DNA of 64,000 nt. Source: Clytia hemisphaerica. Its lineage: Eukaryota; Cnidaria; Hydrozoa; Leptothecata; Clytiidae. A model generated the notes under the pieces. It searched no databases, had not been told where the DNA came from, and saw only the letters and a program-made list of their open reading frames with translations. The position numbers and the translations under genes are program-made. The DNA lies in the NCBI GenBank assembly GCA_902728285.1, contig CACVBU010000893.1, positions 273,863 to 337,862 of the forward strand. Reading direction: 5' to 3'. Shown here piece after piece: positions 25,601 to 37,117 of the stretch (the first letter of the stretch is position 1; every line of letters starts with the position of its first letter).

Positions 25601-28600
25601 TGTTTTTTAGAATCAATTGAGCAGCCACACAAAAACAACTGGGCAAAGATTTATAAGTCATGTCCAGTATATTTGACATTGGGCCTGACGGCTAACAACA
25701 CTGGTGAGGACAAATATACATCGGCTGCTTTTTTCATTTTCTCCCGCCGAAAACAACTGCATTTCGTCGAAAATTTTTGTCATTTTTTTTTTGCCATTTT
25801 TTTCCCCGTGGGCGCGGAAAAAGTTAAATGTGGAGTATCCTCCTCGTAATGACACTTTTGGGGTAAGACTCGAAAATTGCCAAAAAGCGTTACGGGATTT
25901 CCTAACAAACTCTAACAAATTCGTGTTCCTCTTAGGGGTTCGAGTTAAGGAGACTCCACTGTACTGTACTAAATGAATTCAAATTACCTGCAGCCCTTCA
26001 TCAGCATCACTCTTATCCTCAACCATCAGTTCTAACCGTCCAATCTTCTTATTCCTATCTTCCAACACAGATGCTAATTCTTCCAAATCCATTTGTAGAA
26101 TTTCAATTCGTTGTTCATAGTTCTTCGTCTCTTCACCCAATTTCCGTTCATACTCGCTTTCAATCTCTTTCACTTTCTTCACGACACTATTTTTCATTTT
26201 TTCCATAATTTCTTCATGTTTATCTTTCATATCTTGTATCTGACGATTGTATTGATGTCTTTCTTCTTTTAATTTCCGTTGTAACGATCGGTTTTGTCGT
26301 TTTTTATTTTCAAGCTCACTCGTGTTATTCAACTGTTCGACTTGTTTGAAACGCTGGCTGCTTGATTCCAGTAACTCTCTCACGCTAATGTTTGATTTGG
26401 AATCGGTCAGTTTCCAGTCTTTTTCATCTTGCTCTTGTTGAGCATAAAGACTCTCCTTGTTTTTCCTTTCGCGTGGCATTTCGGGTGATGAAAAGTCTGG
26501 ATTTGGAAGTATGTAATCCAAATTATTCGGACGATGAATCTTTTTATCATTTTTTATTTGACGTCAAATCTTAACAAAGTTTGACGTTTTTCTGTTCGTT
26601 ATTTAGCCTTTACCACCCCGAACGCCACGGACGATTTTTAGTTTTGTCATGGCCTAGGTTTGATTAACTTCTCAGTGAAAAAGATTTTACAGTGATTTTT
26701 GATTCCGTTTCTGAGATCTTTTTCCAATATAAAATGATTGCCGCTCAGGTCACGTGGTCATGTGGAATTAACCACATTAAGGCTGTTGAGAGAAACTATC
26801 GGCCCCTAAACTTCTTCAAATAAACTAGAGTCACTTGACATCTATTGATATAGATTTTAAAAGCAATTATTTTGTTTAAGTAAATGAAGTATAATCCACT
26901 ATATACAGAGTGATCAAAAAAATATGCTGCGTCAGGTTAGAGCGCCTTCTTTGGTAAGCCACCTGTTACAAAAAAATAGACTGCTCAAACTTTTAACTGA
27001 CTGCCGGTGACCTCGTTACAAGGTTTAAATGTGTTAAATGTTCTTTGTATAAATGGCATTTCTCAAAAAGTATCGTATTCTATTGGGAAGTCTTCAGCAA
27101 ACGTCCATTCCGATGTTTTCTTCAATAAAGTACTCGCTACAAGGCGTCTACCAGGTCTGTCAGTGAAATAAAAAAGTGGGAACGTTGGTCTAGTAAAGTT
27201 TCAGTGTATGAAAAAACATCCAATCTCCACGAAAATTTTATGTCTGTGTTTTTTCCTTTATTCTGAAACTCGCAATTGATTGGTTAGTTGCATTAACGGT
27301 TTCCCCACGAGTTTTCAGCGTATGAAGAACATCCAATATCCACGAAGATCACCACTGTGTTTGTTATCATCACATTCCCAACGCCACTTGTCCAATAATA
27401 TATGTGAAGGTGCTCTATACACAAAATGGTTCCAATAAATTTCATTATTACGCATGCGCAACTTGTTACAGTTTGATTTGTAGAAGGAACTCAACTGCGA
27501 GTTATCGCCATCCAGAAATCGTATTTTGGAACACATTCCGTTTAATTGTGTCTCTGTTATGAATAAATGAATGGTACTTTCTCCGTATACTACTGCATCG
27601 ATTGTTCTATTATGCACTGGCTTGGAACAGCGTATCCGTATTTCGGTATAGCCACTTTCGTTTAATAAAGTCTGCATTTCTGTGGGTGTTAACATGAATT
27701 TCCCGGTTGTGACTTCGTTGAGTCGAGGAATAGTAAGAGAGCTTGCATCAATGTATGTGTTGTATACGGAAACTTTCGAGCTTTCATCTTCCAATGTTAT
27801 ATTACCCGTCACTAGCCATCCGCCTGTAAAAAATATCGAAAAAGAACGTGTTTTAAGTTTTGCTGCTATTTAGGTCCTAACAGAGGCTATTTATTAAAGA
27901 TTAATTAGGTGTAGATCTAAGATTCTTCAAATAGTATCATTTGTCAACGCCAGGAGTACAGGTTTTTTTTTAAGAATATCCAAAACTTGTTGAAGCCTTC
28001 TTGTTTTTAATGTTCTTAATTTTTTAGTTTTAAGCCCAAATTAATCTTAACAAGCTCTATATTTTTGATCATTTCCTCAAGATATCGGGTGTTTTCAAGC
28101 TCGTAAAGCTTTTAAAAAATTTAACTTGTTCTTAATATTTTGTCAATCGAAGCCTTCTATTCTTATATAGTTTATTTTTATAAAAAAGTGTTTTCGCAGT
28201 TCCCTGATCCCCCGTCTAGTTCATAAACAACACTGTGTAACACTGTTAACTTTAACAGGTCACAGAATAAACTTTTCACCTCCATCAGTCACCATTTCAC
28301 AGAACGCTTTGGTTGGTGGATAGCCACTGAATTCCAACATATACGAATCCGACTGTTTCGCACACAGTGGACATCTTTGCTGCACGTCTTTACAATTCTT
28401 GAAAGTCTTTCCTGAGGAGCATTTTCTGCAGCATTTTGTACGCTGTAATCGATGTAAGAAAAAATTAAATTGAACACTAGCAAAATTTTAGGCAAAAAAA
28501 GGAAAAGGTTAGAATTGCTCAAAGAGAGTATGGTATTTGCCTTGTCTTACAGACCCGATGGGACCGACCCCCTACCCGCTGGAAAATTAGGAAAAAAATT

Positions 28601-31600
28601 GTCTCGATGAGAAAATACTCTGAAATTTCACCTCAATTTGGAAAGTACACTTACATAACATTTGGAAAGACACTATGATAATGAATTATCGAGCTTCTAA
28701 AATTCATGCTCCTGCCCATTAAGACAGAAGATTTTCCAACGGGGTCATCTAGCTCAGTTTCTATAATACTGTAAAGTTCTATATTGGTTACTGAGTCAAC
28801 TGTGTGTAGAATACTGGCAACCTTATTTAAAGGTTGATTACAAACATACCTGTTTTGAAGCTTTATCTGCTTTCGTAACAAAAGCCACTTCCTTGTATAA
28901 CAACCCTGTTTTATTGGGAAGCACCACATTACCGTCATCTCCGTCCTTGTCCAAACAATAGCATTGCATCTCCTTTTCAATGAAAAAACTTTCCATACAC
29001 TCTCGTCGACATTTTAAGACACATTCGGTTGGCGAGTAAGCAGCTGTGGTGTGGTGATTTCCTTCATTTAAGAAATTTCCTTTATTAGTTTGTTGACCTT
29101 CGAACCACTGTGAGTGAACCACGCATATTTGAAGCAAGATGGCGAAGGCATGCAAAGTCATTATTGTTCCTATAAAAGATTTTGTACTCTTGAATAAGAT
29201 TTGCTTCGAATTCGTTATGATTCTGAACGAGCCTTACAATTATGGACAAAACATTTGAGACAACGAGGATTTCCCGGTGAAAATTTAAACACTACAAATG
29301 ATTTTTAAGCGCCTTAAACTACAGTTGGAAAGGAGAGTTTTAACATGAGACTTAACACTTAGGACCTTAGGATCTCAGGATTTAAAAGCTCAAATTTGCT
29401 CGAATAAGGCTTGGAATATAGCCTAGAAGCCACCGAACCCCTCTAAAATTTAAATATTCAATGAAAGAAAGTGGAAGTGCTAAAATAGCAATTCTCGCCT
29501 GAACTTTAAATTCTTAAAAACGTTAAAACTAAAATGTCAATATATTTCGACCATTATTGTAGGCCAGCAATCATGTTCACGCTTCGACCTTCCTCTCTGA
29601 TGATTCTACAATATTTGTTCTCTGAGAGAAACTCTGACCTCCACAGAATCGAAATGAAGAGAAAAAACAGGCGATTTTTAATTTTCACTTTTGAAAAAAG
29701 AAATGTTTGCTAGAGTTTGATTTTAAAACGTTTGCATCGTATGCGAAGTCCGACAGAGAAAAATAGTAAATTATACCATCTGTTTTGAAAGTAGAAATTC
29801 GACGCAACGTTTTTTTTTATTATTATGATTTTGGCCCTTCTCAACGATTGGGATATTTTACTAAACCATAAATGGATGGGTTCTTTTTTCAAAATTTATT
29901 TATACCTTCCAGCAGTTTCTGATTTTATATGCTAGAGAGATAACCCAGCATGTTCTTTGGGAAATAAACTTTGGTTTCAGGCTGAGAAATTGGTTTGATT
30001 AAATACACGATGGCTATTTTATTATTATGTAATTCGCTATTATGTAATTTTGAAATGCTCACGTATGACGACCGTTCCACGTTGTCTTTTTTATAAGAAC
30101 ATCCAAATTTTTTGAATTCTTTGGATGTTCCTAACTTTTTTGAGTTCTTAGCCTAAAGAAGTTCTTTAAATGTTATATCTTCACCATTTTGTGAGCATTT
30201 TAGTGCAATTTCCTAAGAAATTTGGTGTTTTAGAGTCCGCGTAACCTTAAAAAATGTTCTTAACTTGTTCTTAACTTGTTCTTTATATTTTGGCCATCAA
30301 AGTCATATGTTCTTATATTGTTCTTATAAAAAACATGTATTTGCTATTCTTAGGTTCGTTTATCACAACTGAAGATCGACGATTCACTTTGCATTCGTTT
30401 GGAAACTGAAGTCGACTTTTCTGCTGCTGATGTGTACAGGGCGTTAAGTGACCACACCAAGCGTAAACACTGGGACATGTTTATCACGTAAGTATCGAAT
30501 GAATAACATTTTTGCTTCAAATGCAAAACAGTTTCATTGATTTACTAATTTCAGCGCCCCCTTTTTTTAACAACGTAAAAATTGTAGTTTAGCAAAGAAA
30601 ATAGGAAAAATAATCCCAATATTTTCGGCCTCAGTACGCTTGCCTATCTTTTCTACTAGAAAATGTTTCTTGAGGGGGTGCCAAAATGCCAATGAGAAGA
30701 GTGTTCTGTCCAGTTTGCCCTCAAGTTTTTGAAAGCCAGAACGCTACTGCAACCTCGATAAATCCATCTCAAAAAAGAGGCAAACGTTGTTACAGGTTAA
30801 ATTTCGTTTCCAATAATGGCGAGTTTATGTATTCGGAATTTCGAGGACGGTGGAGTGACTGAAATGATTTGGCAAAATCGAGGACGGTAAAAGTGCTGAT
30901 TAATCGTCGTCCTTAGTCAGTCAGGATCTAGAAAACGAAACTAGAAGCTAATAGTTTCAGTCGCAGAAAAAACACAGATACGTAAACTCGCTGATAATAA
31001 TTCTCGCTCTATTTGAATTTTTAGAGAAGTAGAGATTCTGAAGGAGATCAAGAAATCAGAAGACCACGTGCTACGCTACAAGATGAGCAATTTAAAACCT
31101 GGATGTAACACCAAAGGGGATGACATCATAGTGCTCGCTTCTTGTCGACAGGAAAAGTAAGTCCAAATAAAGGGTGAATAAGGAACTGTGATTTAGCTGA
31201 ATCATTTTTCATTCCAAAAGTTATGCGCTCTTAATCTTTTCTTGGGAAAAATGAAAATAAATACCAATAAAATATATTCGATCATGATTTCTGTCGAATT
31301 TGGGTTTTTCGTTAATTTAGGGATTAGTGTTAAGATAATAAAGAGAGACGATAACTATTTTCAGAATCTTATTGTTGATATTCCGATCAAAATATTCGCT
31401 TCGGGCCGGACAGACTTGGTGTGGCTGTTGATATGCTGAGTCGTCAGTTATGGAGTTTGGTTTCCATCTGTGGTGTTTTCTGTTCCGGTATTGTTTTTCG
31501 ATCTTTCTTCTCTCTTTTTCGTTGATATCTACTTTTTTTCGATTTCTCGTTTGATGAAGAAGTCTTCTTTTCGCTTGTATCTGTATCTGAAGTTTTCGGT

Positions 31601-34396
31601 TGATCCCGATGTCTAGTATCTGGCCTCTGTTTCCATGTTTTGAAAGGTAATTTCTTCTTTTCGTCGCGTTGTTTGGCTTTCGTGCTTCGTTCATCCAGAG
31701 GTGATTTTTCATTCACAATTTGTCTTTTCGTTGAAACATCCTTGTGCACATTTTCAGGTTTTGTGGACTCTAGCTCGGCTATTCGTTCTTGAAGTTTCAA
31801 ATTTGAGCGAATCACTCCCTCTAAAGCATATTTCTTAAGGTTCAAGTCGTGTTTCGTTGATTCTAATTCACCAAGACAATCTTGAAGTATTTTAGCGTTT
31901 TCTGCTTTCTCTTTCTCTAGGGAAGCAATGGTGCAATCTTTTTCCTCAATTTTATCTTCACTTTGTTTACAAACAATCTGGGACAGTTCTAGTTCATTTC
32001 TCAGTATTTCATTTTCGTCGATCTCATTTTGACACGCGGATTCGATCTTGGTCATGTTAAATTCCATCAATACCAACGTCTCTTTGAGTTTCTCAATCTC
32101 CATTTTCTGACTTTTGCAATCACAATTTGTTTTCTGTTGATTTTCTGCTACTTCGTCTCTTGTTACCTACTGAATCACAGACGACCTACGACAATTTTGC
32201 AACCAGTGTAAATACAAAATATTTAGGAAAAATCTCCGAGCTTTCTGGCTGTTGATTGTCTTTGTTTGTTTTTTAAAAATATGTAAAGGAAACCAACGTA
32301 TTGTAAACGGGTTATTTAAAGGAAAAAGAAGACATTCAAATGCTTACGTCATTTTGACATAAGTGACGTCAATTTTAAAATGATTGATTATTGATTTTTC
32401 AGAGATTATGCTATCATCGCGTATCGGTCAGTCAAGTTGGACGAGTTCCCTCCTGTACCGGAATACCATAGAGCCATTGTAAGTGAATTGATAACTTGAG
32501 TCTTTATAACTCGAATGTCTCATTAACTCGACAAAGTCCCTCAGGTAACAATGCCTTAGTAGCATTACCCTCTATATTTCCTTAACTCGAACAAATTTGT
32601 ATTCCCATGCGTGTTCAAGTTATGGAGACTCCCACTGTATTATAAAGTCTCAGTGAACTATCATTGCGTGAACCACATGATCTAACAAGTTTTAAAGATG
32701 GGAAAATTACCTAGAAGTTCAGAATTCATCAAGAATAACGTTGCTTGTTCCGTTGCACCGTTATAACGATAATCTCCATCAACTACTTTGCTCAGCAATG
32801 CCCTTCCGTAGCTACAGTAAATGACCCCCAGAATGCAGGTTTCACGTTACGCTGATTGCTAGTCATAAACAAGTTGTATTTATCTATTTTAATGACAGTT
32901 TTTATGATATTTTTCAGAAACTCTTAACAGTTTTTTATGGTTTTTTATGGATCCATCTTTTTAGAATCGATGTTCTGGTTTCATCATTGAAGGAGCCAAA
33001 CGAAATGAATACAAAACTTCATGCAAGGTTTGTCCATTACTCATTAATATACCTGTGGCGGAAAAATTGCATAGCTCAGGGTAGTACAGCTTAGGCGGGT
33101 GTCTTTTTCTGTCGTTTTTTTTCTCGTTTCTATGGTTTGTTTTGTACTTAGTTTCTGGAGAACCAATCCTCTCAAACCAATAAGGGAGCGGTCATAAAGT
33201 ATCTACTAGGTGGGGTGGAGGATTCTAGGGAGGGTTCGAAATTTTTTTCGAGGGTTTAGGGGGGGTTCCAAAATTTTTTTGAGGGTTTAGGGGGGGGCTC
33301 CAATTTTTTTTGGGAAACTCAAGAGAAAATGTAGGAAGTCTAATTTCATAGTTTTACGTTTGAAGATTTCAAAAATTTTTCGGCCTTACGGCCGACAACT
33401 CAATAATTTATCTTATTGGATATATGTACATTTCATATTGGCATTATTTGGGCATCATCGCCTTGCCCTTTTGGTTTGTAACATTGAGCTAGGCGAGATA
33501 GATTAGTGGCTCTCACAGCTCATCAGAGTGGTTTGAAAAAGTACTTCTTAAAAGAAATTTGTCAAAACAAAGTGCCTTTTGGCTAAAATGGTGGTGAAAA
33601 ATATTGAAAATTTCGCCCGTCGGCGCAAGCCATGGTTGCGCCTCCTTAGCATCTGCTAATGTCAAAACACCTTAACATTTCAAATTGCAAAAAACAAATT
33701 CCAAGTTTCTTGACTCAAAGATTCCGGGCGTTACTTTCAACCATACTGCTCTTACAGTTTAATATTTTCACTTAATAATGGAGGGCGCAAGTAAGGACAA
33801 AAAATACCAGGGGCGCCAATTTCATAGTTTGCACCCCCAGAAAATTAAGCCAGGTCGCTACTGGGGAAAATAAGCCGTATTTTTTTTCAAATTTTACAGA
33901 AGCTCAGAGAAAACCACTTGATGATTCTTGTCTTAACCCTGTTATACTTTAACTCAACTTTAACAGGGCTAAACTATCTCCCTTACCTTATTTTGACATA
34001 AAAAACTGTCATACAAACAAATAATACTCTTTGTACCGCATCTGAATGAATTCTTTTTCGCGGGGGGGGGGTGCGAAAAAATATTGGGCCTTATGAGGGG
34101 GGGTTCGAAAATTTTTTCCAGGTTAGGGGAGGGGGTGCGAAATTTATTTTGGATTTTTCAAAATATCCTCCACCCCCCTCTAGTAGATACTTTATGACCG
34201 CTCCCTAACCACCCCAAATAATCAGGCAACGATATTTCTGAAAACTTTCTATCGCGAACAGGTGACGTATATCAATCAACTGACGGAACATATTTACGAA
34301 TACGTGAAGACTGATTTGAAAGGGGCCACCGAAACACTTTCGCAACGTGCCGCTGCTCTGGTGCAAGTCATCAAAACCGACGTCGCTGGCAAGTAA
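22658..34396 (+). CDS. START-domain protein, ACOT11/12-like (5' exons not found)
   Basis: Eight exons with consistent phases and GT-AG borders: 22658-22713, 23766-23823, 24273-24356, 30354-30487, 31025-31156, 32403-32478, 32965-33027, 34262-34396 (stop TAA). They encode 245 residues. The part from about residue 75 on is a START lipid-binding domain: VDFSAADVYRALSDHTKR, HWDMFIT, a DDIIVLASCR block, YAIIAYRSVKL, then EYHRAINRCSGF, and a final long helix. The order and spacing match the START domain of acyl-CoA thioesterases 11/12 (STARD14/15). The first two exons give a basic linker (MKRAEARVKLRSERR) like the one after the second hotdog domain in those enzymes. No hotdog (catalytic) exon was recognised, so the thioesterase call is inference; a stand-alone START protein is the alternative. 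Three minus-strand genes lie in its introns. Confidence 0.8.
24739..26479 (-). CDS. Coiled-coil protein, function unknown
   Basis: Two exons, 26479-25988 and 25104-24739, join in phase 0 (donor CAG|GTAATT, acceptor TTTGACAG|GAG), giving 285 residues from the first in-frame ATG. An in-frame stop lies about 70 nt upstream of it, so this start is reasonable. Most of the protein from about residue 45 to 220 is heptad-like and very charged (KLKEERHQYNRQIQDMKDK; EYERKLGEETKNYEQRIEIL; QIEVLQAELIKKNKRIKKMI), predicting a long coiled coil. The tail is low-complexity Ser/Gly/acidic and ends in a short amphipathic segment, DEIIRKSLKKL. No family was recognised; cytoskeletal or centrosomal scaffolds often look like this but that is only a guess. 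The gene lies antisense inside an intron of the START-domain gene, and its own intron carries a G-run element and a diverged Tc1/pogo-like repeat. Confidence 0.75.
25156..25531. mobile_element. MITE with long G/C-run ends, flanked by ACACCAAC
   Basis: The left end is CCCGGGGGGGGGGCACTC and the right end GAGTGCC plus a long C run and GGG. ACACCAAC flanks both ends (25156-25163 and 25524-25531), an apparent 8-bp duplication. The body repeats the phrase GCACTGTAAGGGTA/GGATA several times. A second copy at 44240-44699 has the same flanking word in the same relative orientation. It sits in the intron of the coiled-coil gene, which is itself within a START-gene intron. Confidence 0.75.
25850..25965 (-). 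repeat. Tc1/pogo-like MITE end
   Basis: The minus strand starts TACAGTGGAGTCTCCTTAAC and continues TCGAACCCC. Similar text (CGAAC ... GTTATGGAGACTCCCACTGTA) occurs at 32492-32637. CAGTGGA...AACTCGAA ends flanked by TA are typical of pogo/Tc1-type MITEs. Boundaries are approximate. Confidence 0.45.
27257..27262 (-). terminator. Poly(A) signal of the fibrinogen-like gene
   Basis: AATAAA on the minus strand about 53 nt past the stop codon at 27315. Position and exact match are good for a cleavage/polyadenylation signal. Confidence 0.6.
27315..29161 (-). CDS. Secreted cysteine-rich protein with fibrinogen-like C-terminal block
   Basis: Three exons, 29161-28850, 28442-28280 and 27823-27315, join in phases 0 and 1 to give 327 residues. 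Residues 1-17 are a signal peptide (MTLHAFAILLQICVVHS). Residues 45-70 hold a TECVLKCRREC...CYCLD cluster that resembles a PAN/apple or WSC-type fold start. Exon 2 is dense in Cys (CCRKC, NCKDVQQRCPLC) and ends AFCEMVTDGG, which the splice completes to DGGGW: the CxM.TDGGGW signature at the start of fibrinogen-related domains. The rest (about 165 residues, four Cys) does not clearly follow the fibrinogen fold and lacks a recognisable calcium/acetyl site. Likely extracellular, in matrix or recognition; exact role unknown. A splice acceptor lies 8 nt before the ATG (29171-29170), so a 5' UTR intron or spliced leader is possible. Antisense within the START gene. Confidence 0.75.
27950..28190 (+). 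repeat. Diverged copy of a TTCTTAA-rich repeat (pair of 30088-30331)
   Basis: The order AAGAATATCCAAAACTTG, GTTCTTAATTTTTTAG, GGTGTTTTCAAG, TTAACTTGTTCTTAATATTTTG, TTCTTATAT is shared in the same orientation with 30088-30331. The copies are much diverged. This one lies in the first-part introns of the fibrinogen-like gene. Confidence 0.5.
28546..28566 (+). repeat. Copy of the CAGACCCG(C/A)TGGGACC repeat
   Basis: TACAGACCCGATGGGACC is followed by CCCCTACCCGCTGG, very like 45281-45320. It is in the first intron of the fibrinogen-like gene. Confidence 0.5.
30088..30331. mobile_element. MITE with TTATAAGAACA ends
   Basis: Ends TTTATAAGAACATCC and TTGTTCTTATAAA are inverted. About 240 bp, non-coding, with several GTTCTTAACTTGTTCTT words near the right end. 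It lies just before the START-gene exon at 30354, so it forms part of that exon's upstream intron. Confidence 0.5.
31444..32167 (-). CDS. Coiled-coil protein with basic tail, function unknown (5' end uncertain)
   Basis: An open frame of 219 residues from the ATG at 32103 to the stop at 31444. In-frame coding-like sequence (VTRDEVAENQQKTNCDCKSQ) continues upstream to a splice acceptor at 32168-32169, beyond which there is a stop, so an upstream exon probably exists. Residues 1-115 look like a coiled coil (LKETLVLMEFNMTKIES; IEEKDCTIASLEKEKAENAK; LKLQERIAELESTK). Residues 120-219 are very basic and Ser/Thr-rich with KKSRYQRKREKKDRK, likely disordered and possibly nuclear or nucleic-acid binding. 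I recognise no family. It is antisense inside the START-gene intron between exons 31025-31156 and 32403-32478. It is a separate gene from the coiled-coil gene at 24.7-26.5 kb, since its frame ends in a stop. Confidence 0.6.
32492..32637 (+). repeat. Tc1/pogo-like MITE copy
   Basis: CTCATTAACTCGACAAAG near the left and TTATGGAGACTCCCACTGTA at the right, related to the element at 25850-25965. It lies in an intron of the START-domain gene, just after exon 32403-32478. Confidence 0.45.
33181..34208. mobile_element. PIF/Harbinger-like non-autonomous element
   Basis: Ends GGGAGCGGTCATAAAGTATC and GATACTTTATGACCGCTCCC are perfect inverted repeats, extending as CTACTAG... The element (33184-34205, 1,022 bp) is flanked by TAA on both sides, matching the TWA target duplications of PIF/Harbinger. 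Next to each end are G-rich words (GGGTTCGAAATTTTTTT). No transposase frame. It lies in the last intron of the START-domain gene, 56 bp before the final exon. Confidence 0.8.
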
Positions 34397-36139
34397 GAAT
34401 TAAAATTTGTTGGACATTCGACTGCATTACTTTTTATGGATTGTGTGTACCTTGCACAGGGTTAGATGAATTATGGGTGAAAATTAAATTTCATTGTTCT
34501 GTTTATGATTTTGATGTATATTCTGGTATATTTTAAAAGTTTATTTAGTTTCCTAATTATTTTATTTTCTTGACACAATTTTTTATATAAAAGATTTAAG
34601 TTAAATCTTGTAATTCTAGATGTTGATTGAATGCGCTGGGCGCTCTAAGATGTGACAGTGTTGATTTGTCGTTTCTAGAAAAAAAAACAATCCCCGTCCA
34701 GCTGGGATATCAACCTAAATTAACCTGGATTTTCTACTTGTCCTTAATCCTTCTATATCTAACTGGAACTTCGTGCAGCGTAGTCTAGATTTTCTAGCCT
34801 CTACGGTCACAATTTTTTATTCCTTCCTTTTTTCCCTTTTATTCCTTTCCATACGATTAGCGAAATAATGAATCTATCAAAAATAAGCAGTCCACGGGGA
34901 TTAATGTTTGAGCAAAGGAGCGAAGTTCCTTTTGCCCTAAAATTGTAGGGGATTCCAAAGGCGTATCACAAAAAGGTTAATTGGGGACAACAGGGGTTGT
35001 ACGGGGGTTGTTTTTCCAAAAAAGTCCAATCTATGTTCAAATATATAGTTGTAATTTTGTATTTTGCAGACACACTTGTAAAGGTTTTTATCACTTCGAA
35101 TTTTGTATATTTTTATAATTGAAAAACGATGATTCATTCCAAGAACACCTTGATCTCTTCAAACATTAATATCTGACTCATGATGGTAAGCTATCGCGTG
35201 CATGCGTCCGTCGAACCTCTTCGGCCTTTATGTACGCCGTCCACTATCGTCTGGATGATGGTTTTATGTTTTATACAAGCGCTCTATTTTCATTGTTTTT
35301 AAATATTTGGATAAAAAGTTTTTTTTCAGCCAGCCTACTAGCCTTCACGGCTGAAAAGAATTTATTGAAAATTATTGTTAAAAGGGAATTTTGGATTATT
35401 TGGATATTCCTTAAAATAGGTGAAGAAATTTGCTGGAGAGAATTTAAGGGCTCTGACCATAGTGAATTTTTCATAATTGCCGTGTTTAAAATGTGTTTTC
35501 TGACTGATGTAACCAACAAAACTATGGCATGTTATACATTTTCTGTTAGACAAACTATTCCTGAATCTGAAAATTCAAAAATTGCAATGAAAAAATTTGA
35601 CGAAGAAGAAAATGAAGACTTTTGCGAGGAAGAGTATTTCAACTTTGAAGAGCTTAGTTTCGGCGAAGAAAAAACATTTTGAAAAAATTTTCGCAGTAGA
35701 TGGTGCATCTTTTACCGAACAATAAAAACTTTTGCGGAAAATTTTTGTAAATGCTTCTTTGTCTCGAAATCTTCAAAATAGTGGTTTTAACTTTTGACAC
35801 ATCTTTTTAGAAAAATTTTCCGCAAAATTTAAAATAGTTCAATTCTTTGCGGACAGGGTAAATAAATTTTGAAACAAAAAAGTTAATTACCCATTAAAAC
35901 TAAGCACTTTTTGTAAAAGAGGGTGATGCAACATATTATTAACATCTTTTTAAAGTTCATAACGTCATTTTTGCAATTAAATTCTTAATTACTCTTAAGG
36001 GATTCGATTAAAAAGCAATTTATAAAGGCAATTCTTTGTTAAAAGTGTTAAGGAACCTGAAATATAACTTTTATGTTCAAATACCAAAATCAATTTTTGG
36101 ACTATGGTCACAGCCCTTAAGAGGTTTCTTCCCACAATG

Positions 36140-36604
36140 TATACGCAGGGTTGCCACGCCTCCTAAAAAATCCTAAATTCTCCTAAATTTTGAAAAGTCT
36201 CCTAAAATCTCCTCAAATCTTCTTAGGAAATTGAAATTTTGAATACTTTCTCCTAAAATCTCCTAAAAAATATTTTACCAAGTTTTCAAAAATTCAATTT
36301 ACTCTGATCATCAGATTTTCATTGCTAAATGATCCTATTCATGGCATACATGATTGTTGACAAAAGCATTTAACTCTGTATGCTTAAAGGTCTTTAAAAA
36401 CATTGGAAGTTATGAAAATTTTGTAGAATTTTCTCCTCAAAAATCCTAAAATTCTTTTAAAAAGTGTGAAAATCTCCTCAAAACTCTCAATTTTTTTCCC
36501 CGTAATTTTCAGTTTCTCCTAAAAAAAATAGATGAAAATCACCTAAAATTTACTAAATTGTCCTAAATTTTGATCAAAACAAAATAGTGGCAACCCTGTA
36601 TACG
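36140..36604. mobile_element. hAT-like MITE with CAGGGTTGCCAC ends
   Basis: CAGGGTTGCCAC (from 36146) and GTGGCAACCCTG (to 36598) are inverted termini typical of hAT elements. TATACG flanks both sides (36140-36145, 36599-36604); it can be read as part of an 8-bp duplication by shifting two bases. The body repeats CTCCTAAAATCTCCT words. 453 bp, no coding. Confidence 0.75.
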
Positions 36605-36721
36605 ATTATACCATAACCCACCATCAACTGGATAACCAACCGTCACCAATATTTTCCCCAAGGGGCTCCCTCACTGTGAGGCTCTGAGTATGTTAGCTCT
36701 GGTTTAGTCGACCCACTTTTA

Positions 36722-37117
36722 GGTATAACTTTTTAAGTTTGGTCAAGTAGTTGTCAAGTTATAAGCTTTTGAAGTCAAAATTCACTTTTCGAAAAGTGTA
36801 AAAAACACGTAAAAAAAGGTGTATTAAATTTATGCAAATAATGAAAAAATAGCTCAGCATTTGACTTATTTAACGACTTTTACGACATAATTAATTGTTA
36901 AAATACTTTTAAAAGCAGTTTTCGTTTACAACATAGTCAGTTTTTAGTAAATAGTCAGTTTTTAGAAATATTTGAAAAAAATTCTTATCGAAAACGCTTA
37001 AAAATGCTTAATTTAATACCCTTTTTTTACGTGTTTTTTACACTTTTCGAAAAGTGAATTTTGACTTCAAAAGCTTATAACTTGACAACTACTTGACCAA
37101 ACTTAAAAAGTTATACC
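36722..37117. mobile_element. Foldback element with ~100-bp arms
   Basis: GGTATAACTTTTTAAGTTTG at the left pairs with CAAACTTAAAAAGTTATACC at the right, and the pairing continues almost without break through TTCACTTTTCGAAAAGTG and ACACGT to about 100 bp on each side. The loop is about 170 bp. Non-coding foldback MITE. Confidence 0.75.

Noticed and set aside
35230..35682. 150-codon plus-strand frame with an acidic tail
   Set aside because: No recognisable domain, no splice or promoter context; flanked by decayed repeats. Could still be a relic, but not supported.
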